Assembly: GCF_000711245.1 (NCBI RefSeq) | Contig: NZ_JOMH01000001.1 | Location: 1,296,830-1,360,829 of the forward strand | Source: Polycyclovorans algicola TG408 | Lineage (GTDB): Bacteria > Pseudomonadota > Gammaproteobacteria > Nevskiales > Nevskiaceae | Length of the DNA: 64,000 nucleotides | Reading direction: 5' to 3' | In this document: positions 1 to 7,857 of the stretch, one piece after another | How the letters are laid out: the number at the start of each line of letters is the position of its first letter | Numbering within the stretch: the stretch's first letter is position 1 | Made by a program: the position numbers and the translations under genes | Notes under the pieces: model-generated | Told to the model about the DNA's origin: nothing | Database searches by the model: none | Seen by the model: the letters and a program-made list of their open reading frames with translations, nothing else

Positions 1-1
1 T

Positions 2-73
2 GACCGCGCCTTCGTCGACTCGCGGCTGGGTGCGCTGGCCGACAACGAAGACCTGTCGCGCTTCATCCTTTAG
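2..73 (+). CDS. hslU: HslU C-terminus (ATPase subunit of HslVU protease), partial
   Basis: The window opens inside a gene whose last 23 codons read through to TAG at 71-73. The end of the protein, EDLSRFIL, is the conserved C-terminal tail of HslU (ClpY), which docks into HslV and activates its proteolysis. Only this tail is visible, so nothing can be said about the ATPase domain. The name rests on the tail alone, but that tail is very characteristic. In many gammaproteobacteria hslVU is followed by a DUF971 gene and ubiE; here those lie 36 kb away. Confidence 0.85.
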   Translation, partial: DRAFVDSRLGALADNEDLSRFIL

Positions 74-139
74 CACCGCCTGCGTGCTGGTCGCCGAGAT
101 CGATGCGTCTTCAAGGCCCAAGCTGCGCCGGGGCACTCG

Positions 140-910
140 TCACGGGCGCCCGGTCACCAACAGGTCCGGGTTGATCAACGAGTCTTTCTGGTTGTAACGC
201 AAGGGAGTGCGCTCGGGCAGCGCCAAGACGGCGCCGCCGGCCGCCTCGACCACGCATTGCGCGGCGGCGGTGTCCCACTCTGAGGTGGGTCCCAGGCGTG
301 GATACAGGTCGGCTTCACCGGCCGCGATCAGGCAGAACTTCAGTGAGCTGCCGCGCGACAGCGTGTCGTGCGGAGGTAGCGCGGCCAGCCACGCCCGGGT
401 GCGCGCATCGCGGTGCGAGCGACTGGCGAGCACCGTGGGGCGCGGCGGCGGACTGCGGGCCTGAATCGGTTGGCTGATGCCTTCGCGTACGCGGGTGGCA
501 CCGGCGCCGCGCGCGGCGGCATAGGTGTCACCCAGCACCGGCGCATGCACCACGCCCAGCACCGGGGCGCCTTCGACAATCAGGGCGATGTTGACGGTGA
601 ACTCGCCATTTCGCTTGACGAACTCGCGGGTGCCGTCCAGCGGGTCGACCAGCCAGTAGCGCGACCACTGGCGGCGGGTTGCGTAAGGCAGCGCAGCGCC
701 TTCTTCCGAGAGCAGCGGAATCTCGGGCCAGCGCGCGGCAAGGGCTTCGGCAATGTGATGGTGGGCGCGCAGGTCGGCCTGGGTCAGTGGTGAGTCGTCA
801 GCCTTGTGCTCGACGCTGAAATCCTGTCGGTAGACGTCCAGAATATGCCGGCCTGCCCCCTCACTGATGCCGATCACCTCTGGCAACCAACGAGCCCATT
901 CAGATGACAC
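140..910 (-). CDS. cysQ: 3'(2'),5'-bisphosphate nucleotidase CysQ
   Basis: Hydrolyses 3'-phosphoadenosine 5'-phosphate (PAP) to AMP in the cytoplasm or at the inner membrane, clearing the by-product of sulfate assimilation. The 256-residue protein is of normal length for the inositol-monophosphatase-like family. The metal-binding signatures are present: SEEG near residue 68, DPLDGTREF at 89-97 and WDTAAA near 213. The start is GTG at 910, and no other start lies near the family N-terminus. The gene is divergent from the HAD phosphatase gene starting at 904, so the two 5' ends overlap by seven bases. The family is certain; the exact start less so. Confidence 0.93.
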   Translation of the reverse strand: MSSEWARWLPEVIGISEGAGRHILDVYRQDFSVEHKADDSPLTQADLRAHHHIAEALAARWPEIPLLSEEGAALPYATRRQWSRYWLVDPLDGTREFVKRNGEFTVNIALIVEGAPVLGVVHAPVLGDTYAAARGAGATRVREGISQPIQARSPPPRPTVLASRSHRDARTRAWLAALPPHDTLSRGSSLKFCLIAAGEADLYPRLGPTSEWDTAAAQCVVEAAGGAVLALPERTPLRYNQKDSLINPDLLVTGRP

Positions 911-1620
911 AGCCCTCTCCTTCGCTCGAACGTGAACCCGATGCCAGTGTAGGGGACGCCCGCGTCGACGGGTCGCGTGTCGACCTGGTCATGCTCGATA
1001 TGGACGGCACCATCCTGGACCTGGCGTACGACAATTATTTTTGGCGAACGGTGGTGTTTGATCGCTACGCCGCGCTGCACGGCCTGACCCGCGAGCAGGC
1101 CGATGCTCGGCTACTGCCGGTGTTTGTCGCCACACAACACACCCTGCCGTGGTACTGCACCGATCACTGGAGCCGGGTGACCGGGCTCGACCTGGTGGCG
1201 ATCAAGACCGAGTTGCGCGAGCGTATCCGCCCCTTGCCGGGCGCCGTCGATTTTCTCGATGTCGTGCGCGCCAGCGGCCGTGGTCTTTGGTTGGTGACCA
1301 ACGCCCATCCCGACGCGTGGCGGTTGAAGCTGGCGCAGACCGGATTGCAATCGCGCTTCGACCGCATCGTGTCGTCGCATGATTTGGGCGCGCCGAAAGA
1401 GCATCCGAGCTTCTGGCGCGGTCTGCGCGACGCGCATGCGTTCGATCCGGCGCGCACGCTGTTCGTTGATGACTCAAAGGCGGTACTCGATGCCGCTCGC
1501 GCCTACGGCATCGGTCAGGTCGTCGGCATTCGCCACCCCGATCACAGCGCGCCACCCCGGCCGATTGACGGCCACGCGACCGTCAACGCGCTGGCCGATA
1601 TCGCGTTGGACAGGCCCTAG
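904..1620 (+). CDS. yrfG: HAD-superfamily GMP/IMP nucleotidase, YrfG-like
   Basis: A 238-residue HAD-family phosphatase that follows E. coli YrfG closely: the nucleophile motif DMDGT at 32-36, then DNYFW, QHTLPWYC, the LVTNAHP block, and the acidic motif FVDDS near 188. YrfG removes the 5' phosphate from GMP and IMP. The N-terminus is about 20 residues longer than in E. coli, so the true start may lie downstream, but no good alternative start was seen. The stop TAG at 1618-1620 consists of the TA target dinucleotide plus the first base of an IS630 element, so the insertion leaves the protein unchanged. Confidence 0.85.
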   Translation: MTQPSPSLEREPDASVGDARVDGSRVDLVMLDMDGTILDLAYDNYFWRTVVFDRYAALHGLTREQADARLLPVFVATQHTLPWYCTDHWSRVTGLDLVAIKTELRERIRPLPGAVDFLDVVRASGRGLWLVTNAHPDAWRLKLAQTGLQSRFDRIVSSHDLGAPKEHPSFWRGLRDAHAFDPARTLFVDDSKAVLDAARAYGIGQVVGIRHPDHSAPPRPIDGHATVNALADIALDRP

Positions 1621-2798
1621 TGTCCTTTAACAAAAGTTCACTTTATTATTGATTCGATCAGAGAGGCGGGCGATAGCCGAGATGATTTCATCGGCGGATT
1701 TGCGCCATACGAAGGGTTTGGGGTCCTGGTTGTAGGTTTTGAGGTAGTGGCGGATGGATCGCTCAAGGTCGTTGGTACTGGTGTGGGCGTTACGTTTGAT
1801 CCACCGCTGTGACAACAGCGAGAAAAAGCGTTCTACCAGATTGAGCCAGGAAGCTGAGGTCGGGGTGAAGTGCAGGTGATAGCGCGGTCTGGCGGCAAAC
1901 CAAGCGCGGACCGCTTCGGTTTTGTGCGTGCCGTAATTGTCGAGAATGAGATGAATATCGAGGTGCTTGGGCACCTCACGATCCAGTGCGCGCAGGAACG
2001 CCAGGAACTCCGCACTGCGATGCCGCCGGTGCAAGCGACCAATGACTTCGCCGGTGGCGATATCCAGCGCTGCGAACAAGGTCGTCGTGCCGTGTCGCAC
2101 ATAGTCGTGGGTCGTGGTTTCGGCAGACCCGAAACGCAACGGCAAGCCAGGTTGGGTACGGTTCAGGGCTTGAATCTGGCTTTTTTCATCAACGCACAAC
2201 ACCAAGGCACGATCTGGCGGATTCAGATACAGACCGACGATGTCGTGCACTTTGTCAACAAAGTGCGGATCGGTCGACAACTTGAAGGTTTCCAGCCGGT
2301 GCGGCTTGAGCCCAAAGGCGCGCCAGATGCGGCTGACTGCCATGGCATTGAGGGCAGTCTCTTCGGCCATCAAAGTCGTCGACCAGTGCGTCGCCTTGGC
2401 TGGACGGCTATGCAAAGTCTTCTCAATGACTTCCGACACTTTGTCGTCGTTAATCGTGCGCGGTCGACCCGTGCGCGGCGCATCGCTCAATCCCGCGATC
2501 CGGTACTGCTCAAAACGCCGCCGCCACTTCGACACGGTTTGCGTCGTCACCCCGCAGCGCTGTCCCACTTCGCGGCCCGACAATCCAAGGCTGCACCCCA
2601 GAATGATCTGCGCACGCTGCTTGTCCGCCGACGGCGTCTTGCGACGACGAGCCCACTGCTCCAACTCCGATTGCTCGGTGGGTGTCAGCTCCAGCCCAAT
2701 GGGTTTGCGTCCCGTCATCTCCGCATCCTCCCTCAAGTCAGGGAAGATGGACAACGGTCACTCATAATCGTTCTATGAACTTTTGTTAAAGGACACTA
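1618..2798. mobile_element. IS630-family insertion sequence with terminal inverted repeats and TA duplication
   Basis: A 21-bp perfect inverted repeat begins GTGTCCTTTAAC at 1620-1640 and ends at 2776-2796. TA dinucleotides at 1618-1619 and 2797-2798 are the target duplication expected for IS630/Tc1-mariner elements. The element proper is 1620-2796 (1,177 bp) with one transposase gene on the minus strand. The ends are identical and the gene is intact, which points to a recent insertion. The reconstructed empty site is a CTAG that served as the overlapping stop codons of yrfG and the DUF3080-like gene. Confidence 0.93.
1627..2718 (-). CDS. IS630-family transposase (DDE)
   Basis: A cut-and-paste transposase of the IS630/Tc1-mariner superfamily. 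The N-terminal third is a helix-turn-helix region containing [19 protein letters not shown]. The C-terminal catalytic part has LCVDEKSQ (first Asp), LILDNYGTH (second Asp) and WLNLVERFF (Glu, about 35 residues further on). I chose ATG at 2718 because GGAGG stands eight bases upstream. The open frame continues to a TTG at 2754, which would add 12 residues. The stop codon lies inside the terminal repeat. The frame is intact, so the enzyme could be active. Confidence 0.93.
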   Translation of the reverse strand: MTGRKPIGLELTPTEQSELEQWARRRKTPSADKQRAQIILGCSLGLSGREVGQRCGVTTQTVSKWRRRFEQYRIAGLSDAPRTGRPRTINDDKVSEVIEKTLHSRPAKATHWSTTLMAEETALNAMAVSRIWRAFGLKPHRLETFKLSTDPHFVDKVHDIVGLYLNPPDRALVLCVDEKSQIQALNRTQPGLPLRFGSAETTTHDYVRHGTTTLFAALDIATGEVIGRLHRRHRSAEFLAFLRALDREVPKHLDIHLILDNYGTHKTEAVRAWFAARPRYHLHFTPTSASWLNLVERFFSLLSQRWIKRNAHTSTNDLERSIRHYLKTYNQDPKPFVWRKSADEIISAIARLSDRINNKVNFC

Positions 2799-3917
2799 GG
2801 ACGCTGCTTCTCGGCGCGTGCCGTCCGGCATTGCGCTGCAATCGCCCAGCACCCGTTGCCAGGCGTCGGTGTGGCGTTGGCGCGCGGCGACCATCCCGGC
2901 CCACAGACTGTCATCGTCGGTCGACAGGGCACGTTTTGCGTAGGCCTTGATCGCCGCCGGTGCGTCATCGTCGATTTCAGCCAACAAAGGCGCGAGGGCG
3001 GCCTGTTGTGCCTCGCCCTGACGGTGCAAGGCTGACAGGTAGGGTTGCAGGCGCAGCGCGTAATGCTGGTGGAACACGGTCTCGAAGATGCGCGCCTTGG
3101 GCGTGACCTTGGCCTGCGGGCAAAGGCGCGAGGTGTCGACGCTGTTCAGCGCTGCCGCTGCGGCATCGAGTGTCTGCGTCATTTGGGTCACCGCGCGCAC
3201 CCAGCCACCCCCATAGGGTGTGCTGCGCAGGGTCTGCAGCGCGGCTTCGACATCGGCCAGGGCAATGCCATCCGGCGGATCGTCTAAGGCTGCAGCAATG
3301 CCTGCCAGTGGCATGAATGCGTTCACTGGCGCGCGCGCGTCGAGAGCAGGCAGCGGCGCCGAGGCCGAAAAGTACCGGGCAAACTCGTCGCTGGCCCAGG
3401 TCACCGCCCACCACGCCAGTGGGCGTGTCTCGGCCTTGACCGCGCGCAGCGACGTGAGTAGTGCGAGCAACGCCTCATCGTCGTTGTTCAGCGTGTCCTG
3501 CTGCGTCAACCAGTCGTGGCAATCGGCGACGCGATGGCTGAAGCGAAACTCGTAGTCGAGCCGCCGTGTCGCCGCCCAGTAGCGGCCCATGATGCTGTTG
3601 CGCTCGGCAATGAGTTGGGTGAGGTTGCAGCGGTCAAAGTCGGTGAGGTCCATCAGCCGTGCCCGAACGTCGGGCAGTGCCCGCTTGCGGTCGCGCCCGC
3701 GTGGGTAGGGCAGCGGCTCGGCGTCTTGGCGAGCGATGGGTGCGTCAGTGATACGGCCGATGCGCGCCGTGTAGTCGGCCATCATGGCCTCGGGGCCACG
3801 GCTGCAGGCGCCGAGCAGCAGCCCGACCACCATCATAAAAAAGGCCGACGTGAAGTCGGCCTTGCTGCGATCTGCCCCCTGATCAGCCTTCGCTGTCGTC
3901 GGCTTCTTCGTCTTCAA
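2796..3917 (-). CDS. DUF3080-like putative lipoprotein
   Basis: A protein of unknown function with a hydrophobic N-terminal stretch ending in a lipobox, LLLGAC, so it is probably an outer- or inner-membrane lipoprotein. The body is helix-rich and alanine-rich, with motifs such as CNLTQLIAERNSIMGR that resemble DUF3080 family proteins. The start is uncertain. TTG at 3917 gives a long 38-residue leader and overlaps the FKBP gene. ATG at 3836 leaves only ten residues before the lipobox cysteine. A terminator-like hairpin of the upstream gene lies between these two starts. The stop TAG (2796-2798) was rebuilt by the IS630 insertion. Confidence 0.7.
   Translation of the reverse strand: MKTKKPTTAKADQGADRSKADFTSAFFMMVVGLLLGACSRGPEAMMADYTARIGRITDAPIARQDAEPLPYPRGRDRKRALPDVRARLMDLTDFDRCNLTQLIAERNSIMGRYWAATRRLDYEFRFSHRVADCHDWLTQQDTLNNDDEALLALLTSLRAVKAETRPLAWWAVTWASDEFARYFSASAPLPALDARAPVNAFMPLAGIAAALDDPPDGIALADVEAALQTLRSTPYGGGWVRAVTQMTQTLDAAAAALNSVDTSRLCPQAKVTPKARIFETVFHQHYALRLQPYLSALHRQGEAQQAALAPLLAEIDDDAPAAIKAYAKRALSTDDDSLWAGMVAARQRHTDAWQRVLGDCSAMPDGTRREAAS
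3837..3863 (-). terminator. Rho-independent terminator of the FKBP gene
   Basis: Read on the minus strand, a nine-base stem (AAGGCCGAC / GTCGGCCTT, 3841-3849 with 3855-3863) with a five-base loop is followed by a run of six T. It lies 20 bases past the FKBP stop codon and directly abuts the ATG-ATG pair at 3831-3836 of the downstream lipoprotein gene. Confidence 0.75.
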
Positions 3918-4626
3918 TGCTGATCAGCTCGACTTCGAACACCAGGGTTTCGTTGGGGCCGATGCGGTTGCCCGCGCCACGCTCACCGTAGCCCAGCGAT
4001 GCGGGAATGACGAACTTGTATTTCGCCCCGGGGCTCATCAGCTGCACGCCTTCTGTCCAGCCGGCGATGACGTTGCCCAGCGGAAAGGTGACCGGCTCCT
4101 CGCGCGCGTAAGAGCTGTCGAACTCGGTGCCGTCGATCAGCGTGCCGCGATAGTGAACGGTGACGCGGTCCTCGGCGCTGGGCTTGTCGCCCTCGGCGTC
4201 GGTCAGCACTTCGTATTGCAGTCCGGAGTCGGTGACGGTCACGCCGTCGCGTTCAGCATTCTCAGCCATGAATTTTTCGCCGGCCGCCTTGGCCGCCTCG
4301 GCGCGTTCGCCCATGGCTTTGGCCTGCGAGGCCTGGATGCGCTCGGCGGCGGCATTCTTGATTTCTTCGCGGGCGACATCGTCCAGCTTCAGGTCGCGAC
4401 CCTCATAGGCGTCATCCAGGCCGGCCTTGAGGGCGTTGATGTCGATTTCGTCACGCACGGGTGCCAGCGACTCGCCAAGGTCAACGCCGATGGCGTAGCC
4501 GAAGCGTGATGATTCGTTTTCGAGGTCAACTGACTTTGTCGCAGACTCTCCCTGATCGCATGCGGCGAGCCCGAACGTCAGTAGTGCGATCGCGGGGATG
4601 GAAAGGTGACGGGCAGTGAAGTGCAT
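3883..4626 (-). CDS. FKBP-type peptidyl-prolyl cis-trans isomerase, lipoprotein (FkpA/Mip-like)
   Basis: Catalyses cis-trans isomerisation of prolyl bonds and assists folding in the periplasm. The 247-residue protein has a lipoprotein signal (FGLAACDQ). An N-terminal FKBP_N dimerisation region (about 35-125) contains FGYAIGVDLGESL, and a C-terminal FKBP domain (about 135-240) contains VTVHYRGTLIDGTEFDSS and ASLGYGERGAG. The ATG at 4626 is preceded by GAGGA. The tail is acidic (EDEEADDSEG). It lies 75 bp downstream of plsB on the same strand and has its own terminator. FkpA, FklB and Mip homologues cannot be separated by eye. Confidence 0.9.
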   Translation of the reverse strand: MHFTARHLSIPAIALLTFGLAACDQGESATKSVDLENESSRFGYAIGVDLGESLAPVRDEIDINALKAGLDDAYEGRDLKLDDVAREEIKNAAAERIQASQAKAMGERAEAAKAAGEKFMAENAERDGVTVTDSGLQYEVLTDAEGDKPSAEDRVTVHYRGTLIDGTEFDSSYAREEPVTFPLGNVIAGWTEGVQLMSPGAKYKFVIPASLGYGERGAGNRIGPNETLVFEVELISIEDEEADDSEG

Positions 4627-4701
4627 GTAACGTCCTCATTTGGGAGTGATGCCGGGTGGGCGCCTCGGCGGCGCATCGCCCGGTGGCGGCAATGCGCGAG
4701 T

Positions 4702-7260
4702 CTAAACAGTCTCAACCGTTGATGCCGGCTGACCGGTCTCCGGGCTTCGGCGGGACAGCAGTTGGGCGAGGGTTTGGCGCGCATCGTCGGATAAGAATTC
4801 CAGGGCGCGCTCGGCTGTACGATGAATTTCGGGCGAAATCCGCAGCCCTTCGTTGCCTTCGGCGCTGAGAAGACCGACCGCGATTAGGGTGGTGAGGTAG
4901 CCGCGAAACAGGGTCGAGTCGAAGAATTCGGGCGCATCGCGCCCGGTCAGCAGCGCCATGCGTTCGGCCAGCAAGCGACAGTGCTCTTCGATGGCGCCGC
5001 GAGACACCGGTAACCCGCGCTTGGCTTCATCGGCCAGCAGCAGGGTTGTGATGCAGTAGCGCTCAAGGGTTTCGCCCATGACCCGGCCCAACATCGACAG
5101 GGTCGAGAATGCAGGTTGGGCCACCGACGGCCGCATCAGCCATTGCGCATCCTCCGGGTCGCGAGACAGCAGGCCAAGCTGCAGCATCAGGGCCACTGCC
5201 TGGCGGGTGATTTCGTCGATGCCCGCCACCGGCCAGGGCAGAAAGAACTCATTGCGCAGGAACGGATAAAGCGCGCGCACGCTGCTCAACACCGACTCTT
5301 CGGGCATGGCGCCTCGGGTGCGGAACAGGTTTGCGATCAGCCCCGGCATTGCCAGCAAGTGCTGAATATTGTTGCGGTTGTACGTCATCGCAACGGCCGC
5401 TTTACCGGTCACCCCATAGATGTCGCCCCAGCGATGTTTGACCTGGGCGATGCCGGCAATCGGCGCGGCCCAGTCGAGCACCGCAGCGGGCGAGGTTTCG
5501 GGGACCATCTGGTCCGGCCCGGCCGGCAGTCCCTTGATCAACCAGATGAGATGCCCGATCTGCTCGATGAACTCGTCGCGTGACACCGCGCGCTGCGGCG
5601 CCGCCAGTAGCGCCACCGCCGCTAATCCGTTGGCATTGGCCACTGCCGCGGCGTTGATGCGCCGTGCATTCTCCAGGCCCAGCTGCTGCACGAACTTGTT
5701 GAAGCCGGGCGGCTTGTCCTGACCGTCGGGTGTCAGCACCTCACGCCAGCCGGGCAGGGCGGCATCGGCGGCATCCTGCAGGCGAATCGGTTCGCCGAAG
5801 TTGATGTAGGCCTTGCCGTATTGGCGGGACAGGATGGTGCCGGCCTTGAGCAGGCCCTCGGCCGATTCCTTGCGCTTGCTGGCGCCGCGTAATTCCTTGG
5901 CGTAGCTGCCCACCTCCCAGACGCGGTCGTAGCCGATGTAGACGGGCACCAGTGCCACCTTGCGCGCCCGCTGCCGCAGGCTGGCCTCGACCACCATCGA
6001 CAGCAGCCCGGTCTTCGGCGGCAACAGACGCCCGGTGCGGCTGCGACCCCCTTCGGGAAAGAATTCGATGGGGTAGCCGCGGCGGATCAACGCGTCGACA
6101 TAAGCGCGAAAAACGCTGCTGTAGATTCGGTCACCCGAGAAGCTGCGGCGCATGTAGAAGGCCCCGGCGCGTCGCAGGACGGCGCCGGCCGGCCAAAAGT
6201 TGAGGTTCACCCCGGCGGCAATATGGGGCGGCACCAGCCCGGCGTGATAGAGCGCGTAGCTGACCAGCAGGTAGTCGGCGTGGCTGCGATGGCACGGCAT
6301 GTAAATGATTTCATGGTCCTGCGCCCAGTCGCGGACGCGGGAAATACCCTGGGTATCAATGGCGCGGAACACGCGTTTGAAGACGATGCCCCCCAGAATT
6401 TTGTCGAGAAAGCGCAGGGTGATCGTCGAGTAATCGGCGGCGATTTCGTTGGCATAACGGCGCGCGCGCTTCTGGGCTGCGACGAGGGTCATCTTGCCGT
6501 TGCGAGTGGCATCTTCCACCGCGCTGACGACGCCAGGACGTTGCAGCAGGTCGTCAATCACCACGCGCCGCGGCAATTGGGTGGGGCCCAGCGCTGCCGT
6601 GCGGGCGCGCAAGAAGTGAAAGTGCAGTGCGCGGGTCAGTTTGCGTTGCCCAAGCGCCGGGGTGGGCGCGGCATCAAAGTATTCCCGGAAGGCGATGGGG
6701 CGGCCAAAATTGGCCAGCACGTTGCGGCCGTTGGCAAACAGGATCAGCAGTTTGCGCAGTCGCCCGGCCTGCACACTGTCCGAAAACAGCAGCCTGAACA
6801 GGCTGGTCTCGGAGCCCGGGTCGCGCCCCCAGAAAATCGATACCGGCACGATCTGCGCGTCAAAGTCGGGCAGCGCGGCGGCGGTCTCGATTAGCGCCGA
6901 CAAACTCGAAGCCTTGCGTCGCTCTTCGAGCAGCACGGGCATGTAAACGACGCCGGTGCGGTCGACATCGGGCACGTGGCGGCCGGTTCGGCTCGGACTG
7001 GGCAGCCCAACGTCGCGACAGATACGTTCAAGCACGAACAGGTCGGTCCAGTCGCGCGTGGCGAGCACGTAAACCACCGGCCGCGCCGGATCCAGCGCCA
7101 TTTCGGCCAGCAGCGGCTCAGGGGCAGCGCGATAGCGGATAAACCCGTTGACCGGCCGGAACGACAGCCACGCCATGCTGTAGAGCAGACGCAATAGCCA
7201 CTGACCGATTCGTCTCAACGGACCCCCTGACTGAACATCGACTGTGCGCCTTGGGCGCAT
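4702..7260 (-). CDS. plsB: Glycerol-3-phosphate 1-O-acyltransferase PlsB
   Basis: Membrane-bound enzyme that transfers an acyl chain from acyl-ACP or acyl-CoA to sn-glycerol-3-phosphate, the first step of phospholipid synthesis. The acyltransferase blocks are clear: CHRSHADYLL near residue 325, GAFYMRRSF, FPEGGRSRTGR near 398 and VALVPVYIGYDRVWE. I chose ATG at 7260 (852 residues; E. coli PlsB has 807). The open frame runs up to 7506, but that would overlap the divergent DUF4112 gene and adds low-complexity sequence with no family match. A TTG about 15 codons further in, with a strong AGGGGG ahead of it, is an alternative start. Confidence 0.93.
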   Translation of the reverse strand: MRPRRTVDVQSGGPLRRIGQWLLRLLYSMAWLSFRPVNGFIRYRAAPEPLLAEMALDPARPVVYVLATRDWTDLFVLERICRDVGLPSPSRTGRHVPDVDRTGVVYMPVLLEERRKASSLSALIETAAALPDFDAQIVPVSIFWGRDPGSETSLFRLLFSDSVQAGRLRKLLILFANGRNVLANFGRPIAFREYFDAAPTPALGQRKLTRALHFHFLRARTAALGPTQLPRRVVIDDLLQRPGVVSAVEDATRNGKMTLVAAQKRARRYANEIAADYSTITLRFLDKILGGIVFKRVFRAIDTQGISRVRDWAQDHEIIYMPCHRSHADYLLVSYALYHAGLVPPHIAAGVNLNFWPAGAVLRRAGAFYMRRSFSGDRIYSSVFRAYVDALIRRGYPIEFFPEGGRSRTGRLLPPKTGLLSMVVEASLRQRARKVALVPVYIGYDRVWEVGSYAKELRGASKRKESAEGLLKAGTILSRQYGKAYINFGEPIRLQDAADAALPGWREVLTPDGQDKPPGFNKFVQQLGLENARRINAAAVANANGLAAVALLAAPQRAVSRDEFIEQIGHLIWLIKGLPAGPDQMVPETSPAAVLDWAAPIAGIAQVKHRWGDIYGVTGKAAVAMTYNRNNIQHLLAMPGLIANLFRTRGAMPEESVLSSVRALYPFLRNEFFLPWPVAGIDEITRQAVALMLQLGLLSRDPEDAQWLMRPSVAQPAFSTLSMLGRVMGETLERYCITTLLLADEAKRGLPVSRGAIEEHCRLLAERMALLTGRDAPEFFDSTLFRGYLTTLIAVGLLSAEGNEGLRISPEIHRTAERALEFLSDDARQTLAQLLSRRSPETGQPASTVETV

Positions 7261-7350
7261 CCTTTCCGGCGGCGACTCTGCAACACTTTGGCCTTTGAGG
7301 CCGGGCGCCTTCTGCCCGTGCGACCGTGAAGCAGGTAACGTGCCCGATCC

Positions 7351-7857
7351 ATGAAAAGTGTAAACGAAGGGACCCCGCCACCTGGGGATAGGGAGCGCCA
7401 GCAACTGCTGGTGGCGTCGGCGCGGCTGCAGCGCGCGCGAGGCTTTGCGCATTGGCTGGACAACGCGATCCGCATTCCCGGCACCAATCTGCGCTTTGGC
7501 CTGCAACCGATCATTGGGCTGGTCCCGGTGCTGGGCGACCTCATCGGCCTGCTGATGACCGGCTTCGTGATTGTCCAGGCATGGCTGATTGGCGCGCCCC
7601 GGCCGCTGATCGGTCGTATGGTGAGCATTGCCATCGTCGACTTCTTCATCGGCCTGATTCCGGTGGTGGGCGACGTTGGCGACGCCGTGTTCAAGGCCAA
7701 TGCGCGCAACCTGAAGTTACTGGAGACCCACCTTGAAGCGCGCCTGACGCCGCCCGTGCCGCCGCAGAACCGTTGGCGCGGCGTGCTGCTGGTGCTGCTG
7801 GCAGTTGTTGGCGTCTGGGCGTTGGTTTCTTTGCTGGCGTGGTGGTCGCAGCGATGA
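7351..7857 (+). CDS. DUF4112 family membrane protein
   Basis: A 168-residue protein of unknown function with the DUF4112 pattern: LDNAIRIPGTNLRFGLQPIIGLVPVLGD and a second GLIPVVGDVGD block, each followed by hydrophobic helices, and a third helix at the C-terminus (about 145-163). It is predicted to be an inner-membrane protein. Its stop codon overlaps the ATG of the patatin-like gene by two bases of ATGA, so the two are translationally coupled and may act together. No enzyme motif is visible. Confidence 0.85.
   Translation: MKSVNEGTPPPGDRERQQLLVASARLQRARGFAHWLDNAIRIPGTNLRFGLQPIIGLVPVLGDLIGLLMTGFVIVQAWLIGAPRPLIGRMVSIAIVDFFIGLIPVVGDVGDAVFKANARNLKLLETHLEARLTPPVPPQNRWRGVLLVLLAVVGVWALVSLLAWWSQR

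Noticed and set aside
1870-2778. 302-codon frame opposite the IS630 transposase
   Set aside because: Antisense shadow of the transposase gene.
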